A stretch of DNA of 64,000 nucleotides, from assembly GCF_001611675.1 (NCBI RefSeq), contig NZ_CP014766.1, forward strand, positions 2,728,001 to 2,792,000, given 5' to 3'. Under the pieces are notes generated by a model. It saw nothing but the letters and a program-made list of their open reading frames with translations, was not told the origin of the DNA and did not search any database. Both the position numbers and the translations under genes were made by a program. Shown here in pieces: positions 1 to 8,443 of this stretch; positions within the stretch are counted from its first letter, which is position 1; every line of letters starts with the position of its first letter. This DNA comes from Pontibacter akesuensis (lineage in GTDB: Bacteria > Bacteroidota > Bacteroidia > Cytophagales > Hymenobacteraceae).

Positions 1-1781
1 ACATATCCGAAAGGTCACATGTCCCTATAGAAATAAACTTCAAGGAAGATGGATTTCAGGTGCCGTGCATATTCTCCCCATCTGAAAATGATGAATATCA
101 GTCGTATTTAGCTATTATATCCGGCGAGGCGTTAGTTAATATTTATGAAAGGTTTGGGTCCCGTTTACTGGAGCAAAATGTCAGATCGTTTCTTCAGTTC
201 ACGGGTAAAATCAACAAAGGTATTCGTAAGACAATCCAGAATGAGCCACACATGTTCCTCGCATTCAATAATGGATTGGCTGCAACTGCGGAAGAAATTC
301 TGATAGAACCTTTACCTGATGGAACAGGGAATTCCGTGACATGGGTAAAGGATTTGCAGATAGTAAATGGTGGGCAGACAACCGCTTCAATATACCATAC
401 ATGGAAAAAAGACAAAGCAGATGTCTCCGGTATATTCGTGCAGGTAAAACTGAATGTGATAAAGAACAAAGAGAACTTTAATAATGTTGTTTCACGCATT
501 GCTGAGTATGCAAATACGCAAAATAAAATCTCAGTATCCGACCTAAGTTCCAATAGTGAAAATCATATCCTGCTTGAAAAGCTGTCCCGCACCATATGGG
601 CACCACCTGTATCCGGCAGAACTCAACAAACAAGGTGGTTCTATGATAGGGCCAGAGGACAGTATAAAACCGCAATGCTTAAGGAAGGGTTTACCAAAGC
701 TAAGAGAAAGGCTTTTGAGCTGAAGAATCCTAAACAGCAGGTTTTTACCAAAGAGGATCTGGCAAAATATGTAAACACATATCAGGAATTATATGACGGG
801 AAAAAGCTGGTAATTGGGCCACATTATGTTGTCAGGGGAAATCAAAAGAACTACGTTCAGTTCATCAACTATAATTTCAGCAAAAGACCAGACAATATAT
901 TTTTTGAGGATGCTATTGCTAAAGCCATTCTTTTCAGGTCGGCAGAAAAGGTGTATGGGGTAAAACCTAATGCCATTGGTGATATGAGATATGTTACAGT
1001 CCCTTATTCTATTGCTTGGCTTGGCTATAGGTTACAATATAGGTTAGACCTGTACGCCATCTGGAAAGCACAAAGTATCAGTGACACCCTTCGGGAAAAG
1101 CTTCGGGAAATAATGGTATGTGTGGAGACCTACATCAAGTCTAATGCTCCGGGGTCTCTTTATGGTGAATGGGCTAAAAAGGAAGATTGTTGGAACTCTG
1201 TAAAGCAGCAGGAGTTCGATATTTCCTTTGATAGCATTAATAGTGATTTAGAATTAAAAAATCAGAATCATAAAAGAATAAAAGTATCAGAGGATGAAAC
1301 CCGTTTAGCTGAGGTAGAAGCTCTTCAGGAAAGGCTAAAATCTGTACATCCTAAGACATGGGAGAAAATAGAGCAGTGGGGTAAGGCAACCGGTAAACTT
1401 TCCCCATACCAACGTAATATGGCTCGAACTATCGGAATGAATTCCAGCAGAAACAGAGGGTTGAGCGAGATTGAATATAATAATGGTCAAAATATATTAG
1501 ATACAGCCATCGAAGAAGCATCTGAGATATTCTTTGATATGGAAGATCTTTTTGCTGATGATGTAAATGCTGTAGAGACTAAGCACGTTATAACTATTGA
1601 GCTTATCCAAGAAGTTGTTAAGTGGGATAAGAAAAACAAAAAGCTTCGTGACTTCGAATATCGCTTTATGGCTGATTTAGCCGAGGGTAAGAAAACTCTA
1701 ACGGAAAGGAATACTTTATTAGCAATCCGAAACTATGAAAAAGCCACAAAGTGTGGCTTCGAAATATGTAAAATAGTTTAA
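1..1781 (+). CDS. AIPR-family protein (abortive phage infection/restriction-associated), 5' partial
   Basis: The reading frame is open from base 3 through the internal GTG at 60, so the true start lies left of the window; about 592 codons are visible. The core reads YERFGSRLLEQNVRSF, then a KINKGIRKTI segment and PHMFLAFNNGLAATA, then DLQIVNGGQTTASIYH, which is the conserved AIPR (PF10592) signature. AIPR genes recur in restriction and abortive-infection loci, often beside Z1-helicase, DUF4420, GHKL-ATPase, methylase and Vsr genes; biochemical function is not established. Here it is convergent with the minus-strand operon at 2232-9105 instead of being co-directional, with a 450-bp gap between them. 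Codon use is AT-rich like the rest of the island. Family call is strong; role in defence is inferred from family and neighbours. Confidence 0.85.
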   Translation, partial: ISERSHVPIEINFKEDGFQVPCIFSPSENDEYQSYLAIISGEALVNIYERFGSRLLEQNVRSFLQFTGKINKGIRKTIQNEPHMFLAFNNGLAATAEEILIEPLPDGTGNSVTWVKDLQIVNGGQTTASIYHTWKKDKADVSGIFVQVKLNVIKNKENFNNVVSRIAEYANTQNKISVSDLSSNSENHILLEKLSRTIWAPPVSGRTQQTRWFYDRARGQYKTAMLKEGFTKAKRKAFELKNPKQQVFTKEDLAKYVNTYQELYDGKKLVIGPHYVVRGNQKNYVQFINYNFSKRPDNIFFEDAIAKAILFRSAEKVYGVKPNAIGDMRYVTVPYSIAWLGYRLQYRLDLYAIWKAQSISDTLREKLREIMVCVETYIKSNAPGSLYGEWAKKEDCWNSVKQQEFDISFDSINSDLELKNQNHKRIKVSEDETRLAEVEALQERLKSVHPKTWEKIEQWGKATGKLSPYQRNMARTIGMNSSRNRGLSEIEYNNGQNILDTAIEEASEIFFDMEDLFADDVNAVETKHVITIELIQEVVKWDKKNKKLRDFEYRFMADLAEGKKTLTERNTLLAIRNYEKATKCGFEICKIV

Positions 1782-2231
1782 TGATTTTTTAAAGAAGACA
1801 TAAGCCTCAGCGAAACTTAAAAAAGATATAACAGGGGACTCTATAAGCCTCTATTATATGAAACTAAAAGAACTTATGTGAAACAGGTGCTAATGGTTGC
1901 TCCAAAGTAATATGGCAGCTGCAGTTTTTCCGAACACGTGTACGAGCAGGCCTTTAACCGAACTGACTTTAGAGGCGTTTTTTAGTTTGTGTTTTCTCTT
2001 ACCACCTGCTAAACAGGGATCACGGATACAGCCGAAGAGTACAAGGCATTGCCGGCTCTTTACCCGCTGCATTTCATCCTCCCAGCCGTCAGAGTAGGAG
2101 CTTTCTCTCAGGTGGAGAACTGGAACCACTTGTTGTGGTAATGCACCGCAACGCGGATAGGACCGTAGCCGTCTTTGATACAGTCTGTTCTTACGTAGCG
2201 GTTAATCTCCTAGTTATTTTACTTACTAAGC
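1782..2231. other. Gene-free stretch between convergent AIPR and receiver genes
   Basis: No credible intact gene is seen. Short open frames on both strands have compositions unlike proteins. Part of it (2060-2209, minus) may be a decayed integrase start, listed separately. No hairpin with a T-tract was recognised, although two convergent genes end here. Confidence 0.6.
2060..2209 (-). pseudogene. Possible remnant of a tyrosine-integrase arm-type N-terminus
   Basis: On the minus strand, codons from 2209 read RTDCIKDGYGPIRVAVHYH and then NKWFQFST, followed by a stop at 2108-2110, then EKAPTLTAGRMKCSG to a further stop. The pattern 'G.GPI.V.V.Y..K...FST.EK' resembles the arm-type DNA-binding domain at the start of Bacteroidetes phage integrases. 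There is no intact start, and stops interrupt the frame, so it would be a decayed fragment. The match is by eye and weak, but an integrase relic is plausible in an island next to a tRNA. Confidence 0.25.
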
Positions 2232-3434
2232 TTATTCAGTAGCAGCAGTACCATCAGAGTCTTTTTTAAGATCTTTAGCTTTTAAAATTTTTGATTGTTC
2301 GTCCAGTAACTTTTTACCTATAGCTTCCATATCCATATCTGGCTGGCCCTGTCTTGAATAATAATAAGAAAATCGGGCAGTTATATCTTTCATAAATGAT
2401 GATGCCACACTGGCAAGAATTCTGTAGACAGGTTTTTCCTTAATAGAAAAGGAATGTAAATCTTGAAAGTCAATAAAGTAGCCATCAAAAGATAAGTATG
2501 GAGGTAAAAAATGATACCTATTAACCGTATTCTTAATATGCTTTTTAAATTCGCCTCTGATAATACTTGAAGATGCAGAACTTATTTCGTTAAAATCGTT
2601 CTTTTCGTCCTTTAACCTATTCCATTTAATCAATTTTGCTGCTATAAAATTACTAGCATTTCTTACCATAAGAGGATCATTTTCATCCTTCCTTTTGTGA
2701 TTCTTATGTAAGACCATATCACAAGCTGGTGTCAGCACTATATATTTTTCTGTTTCTATCTCTATTATATCACCTGTGAACAAATTATCATTGATGGCTG
2801 GATATATGTAGAATTCAGAAGGATCATGTATTTCATGTTCTCCTGTATCTGTCCTGTAAAGAGTCTCAACAAGATGAAAGATAGTGTATCTTAGTAGAAT
2901 TTTTTCATAATCCTTTTCTTCTCTTAAAGCAGAATTATCCTGCCAATAATCCATTGTGTGTATCAAATGATTCCAGAATAAGGAAGCTAAATAGCTTTCA
3001 ACTTTGCCTTTGCCTCCAAGTACATTTGTTATACCAGTCTGGAAAATTTTAACTATTTCTTTTAATAGCTCGATGAACTCAATCCCATCGCGAGCATGGA
3101 TCTTAAAGAAATAATTTTGCTCAAATTCTTCTCCATTTATTAAACCTGGATTACCTGAGTAAACAAAAACAGGGAAGCGTAACTTACCAACTATTTTTCT
3201 TAAGATGTCTACGCCATCAGCATTATCCTCGGTTCCTCCGGTTTTCAGTATTATGTCAACAATAGCAGCGTCATAATTATGGTGAACAAGTAATTTTTCT
3301 GCTTCTACTAAATCTTTGGCTCTTTCTGGTTTTATTGTAACTCCGGTTTCTCTGTTGAAAGCTTTAATAGTTTGTTCATATAGCCTGTAATTCTTGTCTT
3401 CATCTTCAACAATGAGTAGATCAATTTGTCTCAT
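2232..3434 (-). CDS. Receiver-domain protein with unrecognised C-terminal domain
   Basis: A 400-residue protein. Residues 1-120 form a CheY-like receiver domain: acidic pocket E10/D11 in LLIVEDED, phospho-acceptor D60 in DAAIVDI, S93 in VFVYSGN and K111 after YFF, so it looks phosphorylatable. Residues 121-400 match no output domain I recognise; no helix-turn-helix, GGDEF or HD signature is seen. A VLTPACDMV segment recalls the 'SxDCD' motif of several defence-associated proteins of unknown function. The start overlaps the stop of the upstream GHKL gene by one base (TAATG), indicating translational coupling. The natural partner is the histidine-kinase-like half of that protein (H518). It is the last gene of the operon. 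Confidence 0.8.
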   Translation of the reverse strand: MRQIDLLIVEDEDKNYRLYEQTIKAFNRETGVTIKPERAKDLVEAEKLLVHHNYDAAIVDIILKTGGTEDNADGVDILRKIVGKLRFPVFVYSGNPGLINGEEFEQNYFFKIHARDGIEFIELLKEIVKIFQTGITNVLGGKGKVESYLASLFWNHLIHTMDYWQDNSALREEKDYEKILLRYTIFHLVETLYRTDTGEHEIHDPSEFYIYPAINDNLFTGDIIEIETEKYIVLTPACDMVLHKNHKRKDENDPLMVRNASNFIAAKLIKWNRLKDEKNDFNEISSASSSIIRGEFKKHIKNTVNRYHFLPPYLSFDGYFIDFQDLHSFSIKEKPVYRILASVASSFMKDITARFSYYYSRQGQPDMDMEAIGKKLLDEQSKILKAKDLKKDSDGTAATE

Positions 3435-5632
3435 TACTTGTTTTTTATCTGAAAGTGTACACCTTTTTTACTGTATAATGCTTCTAAAGAATAGTTATTC
3501 CTGTTCATCGCTTCTCCTGCAATTGCTAAGCCTAGACCTGATCCATCTGGTTTTGTCGTGAAACCTGGTTCAAAGATAGCACCGCTTTCAATAAACTTTT
3601 CCTCTATCCCGGGGCCATTATCGGTTAGATCTATGAGTATATTTTCAAACTGCTCAGATACATCAATTTTAATCTCTTTTTCCGTAACAGAGTTGGAGAT
3701 AAGCCAATGTATACTGTTTTCAAGAAGGTTAGTGAACACGATATAAAAATCATCCTTCCATGCTAAAAGCTCAATAGACTGATCACAATTAACCAAAACT
3801 GAAATGTTATTTTCTTTTATTTGGCTGTTGAAGATTTTAAGAACTGAGTTGATGAGAGAAAGTAAGTTAAACTTAGCTTTGTTTTCTCTTCTCTTTGAAG
3901 CTAATGGATCAATTTTTGAAAATAAGTCAGCTAAAATTTTAGAGTTTTGATTAACTTCTTTCAGCTCCTGTTGTAGCTCATCTAATATTTGAGGATCAAA
4001 TTTCTCTCTCAGTTCGTCAGACCATGAAGACATTAAATAGCCAACATTCCGAAAGTAACTAACAGGCTTTCTGCCCTCATGCAGTACTACATTGATGATT
4101 TTTCCTAAAGTCGCTTGCCCTTGATAGATGGCAATAGTATTTCTAAGTAGTGAAGCAGTTTTTTGGTTCTCTTCTTCCTTCTTCCTGATGATCTGGCCAA
4201 TGCGTGTTCTGCTTTCCTGCTTGATACCAGATATATCGAGTTCTTTATCTACTTCTAACCTTAAAAGAGACAAGTCAGCAAAAGACTCTAAGGCTTCTTC
4301 GACGTTATTTTTATTTCTGCCTTTACCTGTTTTGTATCTGTAGTAGTATCTCCTCGATTCCAGCTCTGATAATACAGAGTTAACAACATCAATTAAGCCA
4401 TGATAATATTTGTTTTCTCGAAGGCCATCTCTGGCGCTCTTTTCTTCTAAATGAGAAATTTCTTCAGGTTCTACACTAATGAACCCGATAACCTGATCGC
4501 TACCAATTCTTAAAGAAGGGTTCTGAACTCTACGTTTATCTAATAAAAGCCAGTCATAACCAGCATCACCATGTGGCCTTATTCTGAACCCTTTTCTATA
4601 GATGCCAATGCCACTGTATTGACTCAAGAGGTGCCTAGCTTCTCTTCTGCCTAAAGGCTGATTAGTTGTAGGGTTCTTAAGTCCTCTATCAATAAGGTTT
4701 TGAATTGCTTCTGGTTCTCTGTCAAATACTCTAAGGTCAAGAGAAACAGGCCCGCAATAGGCATTGTAAGGCTGAATGTTGATTTTAAAATTGAGCGACT
4801 CGTCTGGTACCCCCAGCGTTGAATCATTTTCAAATATTAAAGTTGCATCCCCTGTCGCAGAAATATTTCCTGAAATTCTGTAATCATATAGTTTAACTAG
4901 AGGATAAGGTTCTATTTTGATTTCAATATTTTCGTACTCAGGGACGATGAAATCTTTAAACTTTACTGTGATATCAAATTTTTCGTGTTTCTCAAATTTC
5001 TCAATAGGAGAAATTAATTTCTTAAGTTCTCCTATAAGTTTCTCTATTTCTGTTCTATTCCAGACATATAGTTGATCAGAGGTGCCAATAATTTCAAGGA
5101 AGGTACCTTGGTCTCTGCTTGAGTTGAAGCTTTCTATTAGAACAGGTACATCTGATAAAAATTTATTCTTCAGGAACTCATTCCACAAGATAACCAATGT
5201 TGTTCTCTCTCCGCTTGTAGTTACCGTGTCTAACAGTAGCTCATCCCCAAGCATTGATACAGCATATCTTCCAATTCCTTTGCGCCCTTGAAAGTGGCGT
5301 CCATTAGGACTGGTTTTCCTTATTTCCTTATCATTGGTAGAAGGGACCATCCACTTTTCAGTCACTGTTTCATAGCTCATCCCGTGCCCATCATCAGAAA
5401 CCATAATTTTAAGCTTCTTTTTATCGGGTTCGTCTGGCTTCTGTTCGGGATCGGGAAAAGCTGAGAAGGAAATTATTACGTTATTAGCATCTGCATCATA
5501 AGAGTTTTTAACTAACTCAATTAGTGCGGCATAAACATCTTTTATTAGGTCACGCCCAATAGTTAATATATGTCTTCCAGCAGGACGTATATTGTATATT
5601 CCATCCTTAATCTTCTGTTCTGTTGCTTCCAT
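3434..5632 (-). CDS. Dual GHKL protein: MORC/MutL-type ATPase plus histidine-kinase module
   Basis: A 732-residue protein with two separate GHKL ATP-binding modules. The N-terminal one has ELVKNSYDADA (39-49, N-box), SDDGHGM (79-85) and RKGIGRYA (117-124), followed by an S5-like region with IYRKGFRIRPHGDAG (344-358), as in MORC/paraMORC and Hsp90-like ATPases. After a charged helical segment (about 450-500) comes an H-box-like LHEGRKP with H518, then a kinase-type ATPase: NLLENS (635-640), DNGPGI (671-676), FEPGFTTK (687-694), GSGLGLA (697-703). ParaMORC proteins are known from restriction-modification neighbourhoods. The C-terminal half suggests autophosphorylation at H518 and transfer to the adjacent receiver protein; this is inference. 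Start overlaps the methyltransferase stop by 26 bp. Confidence 0.85.
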   Translation of the reverse strand: MEATEQKIKDGIYNIRPAGRHILTIGRDLIKDVYAALIELVKNSYDADANNVIISFSAFPDPEQKPDEPDKKKLKIMVSDDGHGMSYETVTEKWMVPSTNDKEIRKTSPNGRHFQGRKGIGRYAVSMLGDELLLDTVTTSGERTTLVILWNEFLKNKFLSDVPVLIESFNSSRDQGTFLEIIGTSDQLYVWNRTEIEKLIGELKKLISPIEKFEKHEKFDITVKFKDFIVPEYENIEIKIEPYPLVKLYDYRISGNISATGDATLIFENDSTLGVPDESLNFKINIQPYNAYCGPVSLDLRVFDREPEAIQNLIDRGLKNPTTNQPLGRREARHLLSQYSGIGIYRKGFRIRPHGDAGYDWLLLDKRRVQNPSLRIGSDQVIGFISVEPEEISHLEEKSARDGLRENKYYHGLIDVVNSVLSELESRRYYYRYKTGKGRNKNNVEEALESFADLSLLRLEVDKELDISGIKQESRTRIGQIIRKKEEENQKTASLLRNTIAIYQGQATLGKIINVVLHEGRKPVSYFRNVGYLMSSWSDELREKFDPQILDELQQELKEVNQNSKILADLFSKIDPLASKRRENKAKFNLLSLINSVLKIFNSQIKENNISVLVNCDQSIELLAWKDDFYIVFTNLLENSIHWLISNSVTEKEIKIDVSEQFENILIDLTDNGPGIEEKFIESGAIFEPGFTTKPDGSGLGLAIAGEAMNRNNYSLEALYSKKGVHFQIKNK

Positions 5633-6875
5633 TTGGTTCTAATAATTCACGGATACCGGCAGCAATGGCATCGGCCATCAAAGGTGGTACAGCGTTACCA
5701 ATTTGTTTGAATCCTGAGGTTCGGGAACCTTCAAAGAAGTAATCATCAGGGAATGACTGAAGCCTAGCAGCCTCTCTTATGGATAAGGACCTTAACTGAT
5801 TTATATCCGGATGGATGTAGTAATGGCCATCTTTAGCTATATGAGCTACTACTGTCTGAGAAGTAGGAATGTCTTGTGCAACCACTTTAAAACGATCTGC
5901 AAAGGAGACTTTGTTCTTGTGAAAAGAAAGCTGCTCTGGAATATCAGTATAGCGTAGTCTTTGTTGATAGTTATTCCACAGCTCAATAGCTAAACGATAT
6001 ATTTCCAAGTCCTCGTTTCTATGAGGTCTAGTTATATGTTGTGTGAGTACGGGGCAGCCATTTCGGATATTAGTTTGTGTCAGATACTGAGTAACTGGCT
6101 TGGTATATGGTCCAGTGTAACTTTCACCAGGAGCTAACGCTGGTAAATCTTGCAGCAGATCCGATACCTGATAAAACTGAACAGTCTGCCAAAGTTTAGG
6201 ATAATGCAATGGCTGAAGTCCTTCACGTCTCCAACCTATTATAATTAGACGCTTACGGTTTTGAAGAACACCGAAATTAGAGGCATTTTGTTCTTTTATT
6301 TCGAAATCATATCCAGACTTATCAATAATCCTCTCGATGTTCTGCAGCATGATACCATTGCCAGCAGTTAACAGCCCCTTCACATTTTCAAAAACAAAAA
6401 CTTTAGGTTGATATCTGCGCAGAAACTGTGCATAATACTTGTACAGGTAATTACGCGGATCCCCCTTCATTTTGTCTTTGCTGCGGGAGCGTCCGATAAC
6501 GGAATATGCTTGGCAAGGAGGGCCTCCGATGATTGCGTCTACTTCTCGATTTTCTTCTGGAAGTTGAGCTATGCGTGCATCAATGCTATTAAATATACCG
6601 CCAATGGTATCTTCTCCTATAGCTTCGTTTATAACAGAAAGTATTTCTTCTTCAGGTAAATGAGCATAAAGTTCATCTCGTGTAATTTCCTGACGAAGGT
6701 AAGAATAATAAATATCGAGATTGTTTTGCTCCTTAAGATGATAGTAAGCCAGCCTGGTTTTAAGGGTAAAACAGGCATCAGTATCCATCTCCACATGGGC
6801 TATGGGATTGAATCCGTTGCGGATAAAGCCTTCTGATAAGCCTCCGGCACCGGCAAAAAGGTCAATGTAATTCAT
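5607..6875 (-). CDS. DNA (cytosine-5-)-methyltransferase
   Basis: A 422-residue C5-cytosine methyltransferase that transfers a methyl group from S-adenosylmethionine to cytosine in a specific DNA site. Motif I is DLFAGAGG (5-12), motif IV is GGPPCQAYS with catalytic C121, motif VI is FENV (162-165), motif VIII is QNRKRL, and motif X ends in GNAVPP. All key residues are present, so it should be active; the target sequence cannot be read from the protein. The target-recognition region lies about residues 230-350. It sits 13 bp downstream of vsr and overlaps the GHKL gene start, so it is within the operon. Its role would be to mark self DNA in a restriction-type system. Confidence 0.95.
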   Translation of the reverse strand: MNYIDLFAGAGGLSEGFIRNGFNPIAHVEMDTDACFTLKTRLAYYHLKEQNNLDIYYSYLRQEITRDELYAHLPEEEILSVINEAIGEDTIGGIFNSIDARIAQLPEENREVDAIIGGPPCQAYSVIGRSRSKDKMKGDPRNYLYKYYAQFLRRYQPKVFVFENVKGLLTAGNGIMLQNIERIIDKSGYDFEIKEQNASNFGVLQNRKRLIIIGWRREGLQPLHYPKLWQTVQFYQVSDLLQDLPALAPGESYTGPYTKPVTQYLTQTNIRNGCPVLTQHITRPHRNEDLEIYRLAIELWNNYQQRLRYTDIPEQLSFHKNKVSFADRFKVVAQDIPTSQTVVAHIAKDGHYYIHPDINQLRSLSIREAARLQSFPDDYFFEGSRTSGFKQIGNAVPPLMADAIAAGIRELLEPNGSNRTED

Positions 6876-6888
6876 TGGCGCGAGTTAC

Positions 6889-7314
6889 CTATTTTACGCC
6901 TAATTTAATGTATTCTGAAACAGTATTTACAGTATTCTGTAATATGTTTTTTTTGAGTTCGCACTCCCAAACTGTTAATACTCTCCAACCCAGTTCCTTG
7001 AGAGCTATAACAGCTTTTGCATCACGTTCTACATTACCAGATATCTTATTTTGCCACCACTCAGTACGAGTTTTTGGGATAACAAAGTAACGGCAACCTT
7101 CATGACCATGCCAGAAGCATCCATGTACAAAAATTACTGTGCGGTACTTTGGGAGCACGATATCAGGTTTGCCAATAAGCTTCTTGTCATGGATTCTGTA
7201 CCGGAAGCCTCTTTTGAAGAGTTCTTTTCGCAGCAAAACTTCTGGCTTAGTGTTCTTGCCTTTGATTCGGGACATATTATAGCTCCGAATTTCTTTGGAA
7301 TGAACATCAGCCAT
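6889..7314 (-). CDS. vsr: Very short patch repair endonuclease (Vsr)
   Basis: A 141-residue Vsr-family endonuclease, full length for the family. RSYNMSRIKGKNTKPE, KPDIVLP with D51, then VIFVHGCFWHGH with H64 carry the expected catalytic residues, and C66, H71, C74 and C118 match the zinc site. Vsr nicks 5' of the T in T:G mismatches produced by deamination of 5-methylcytosine, so pairing with the adjacent C5 methyltransferase is logical. In GHKL/Z1/AIPR cassettes Vsr-like proteins have also been proposed as the cleaving nuclease; the sequence cannot decide between these roles. Only 4 bp separate it from the upstream DUF262 gene. Confidence 0.93.
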   Translation of the reverse strand: MADVHSKEIRSYNMSRIKGKNTKPEVLLRKELFKRGFRYRIHDKKLIGKPDIVLPKYRTVIFVHGCFWHGHEGCRYFVIPKTRTEWWQNKISGNVERDAKAVIALKELGWRVLTVWECELKKNILQNTVNTVSEYIKLGVK

Positions 7315-7318
7315 AATT

Positions 7319-8443
7319 TTAAGTGATAATTAGTGCATTTTCAATTAACTTTCTGAGGAAGCTACCTCGGTATTCTCGTGCAGTTTGTTCATTCACAGCT
7401 TCTCTAGCAAAAACAAAATATTGTGTTTGATCAGCAGTGATTTTCTCGTCTGCTCTGTTATCAAATGTTTTCTTAGATCTATAAACCTTGCTGGCATTAT
7501 CTAAATCTTCGAGTTCAGATTTTAGGATCTTAGGATCAATAGAGGATAAGTCATAATTATAAAGTTCTACGATCAAAGTAAAAAGATTAGCTTTGTTAAA
7601 CCAGTAAGACCTTTTTCCTAGGTTTAGGGAGTCAATAAATTTTAAAACCTTCAGTAGATTGACTTCCAGCTCCCCGGCACCTGTAAACTCTTCATTAAAT
7701 TTTTCAATATAATCCTGTACCCTATCATTTCTCTTAAAATATGCACCTTCTATCAGAGTCACAATAAGAGTCATAACATACTGCAGTGCAAGCATTCGGT
7801 TTACATAAGTGTCAGAAAAAACAGAGTACTTTTCATAGAAGAAGTCTAAGAAGTAACTCCTGTTTTCGGGATCAACTTCATAATTGACAAAAAAAAGATT
7901 CCTATCCACTTTTTTCTCAATAAGTTGTTTTGCAAAGTAGATAAAGTCGCTATCTCCCCATTTAGCATTCAATCTCTCTGTGTCATTCAGCGCATAATCA
8001 GTACTGTTTATGCGCTGAAAAATTTCTGTAATTTGTTCACTGCTAGCATTTTTTAAATACCTGATGGAAACTTCATAATTTAGGAAGCCGGTTTTTTCTT
8101 CAGGAGTTAGTTCTTTAAAGGGTATAACCGGAGATTCTGGTAAAGCAAAGACATCTACACCTTCTATATAATGCTCTATTGTTGTACATCTTTGCTGGCC
8201 ATCAACTATTAAATCAACAGATTGCATTTTCTCTATATCAATACTGCCTTGAGCAATATAAACTTCTGGAAATGGATAGTTTAATCTGATTGTATCGATA
8301 AACTTATATTTATGTGGTTTTTTCCACACTAGCTTTCGTTGAAAATAAGGGGAGGGGTTCAACTCACCTTTTTTAATTTTGTTGTACAGCTCAATGATTT
8401 TCCAATTATTTGCTGGGATACTAGCATCCAGTTTTTTTGTCAT
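7319..8443 (-). CDS. DUF262 (GmrSD N-terminal-like) protein
   Basis: A 374-residue DUF262 protein. The N-terminus has PSPYFQRKLVWKKPHK (31-46) and the hallmark DLIVDGQQR (77-85), the DGQQR box of the ParB/DndB-like DUF262 fold, thought to bind or hydrolyse nucleotides. The C-terminal DUF1524 HNH nuclease domain found in full GmrSD type IV restriction enzymes is absent, so this is the sensor/NTPase-like part only. Its start overlaps the stop of the upstream nucleotidyltransferase gene by 4 bp (ATGA), so the two are probably made together. A regulatory or NTP-sensing role within the defence operon is an inference. Confidence 0.85.
   Translation of the reverse strand: MTKKLDASIPANNWKIIELYNKIKKGELNPSPYFQRKLVWKKPHKYKFIDTIRLNYPFPEVYIAQGSIDIEKMQSVDLIVDGQQRCTTIEHYIEGVDVFALPESPVIPFKELTPEEKTGFLNYEVSIRYLKNASSEQITEIFQRINSTDYALNDTERLNAKWGDSDFIYFAKQLIEKKVDRNLFFVNYEVDPENRSYFLDFFYEKYSVFSDTYVNRMLALQYVMTLIVTLIEGAYFKRNDRVQDYIEKFNEEFTGAGELEVNLLKVLKFIDSLNLGKRSYWFNKANLFTLIVELYNYDLSSIDPKILKSELEDLDNASKVYRSKKTFDNRADEKITADQTQYFVFAREAVNEQTAREYRGSFLRKLIENALIIT

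Noticed and set aside
1890..2129. Small overlapping open frames on both strands after the AIPR gene
   Set aside because: Compositions are not protein-like; the only suggestive signal is the interrupted integrase-like stretch, kept at low confidence.
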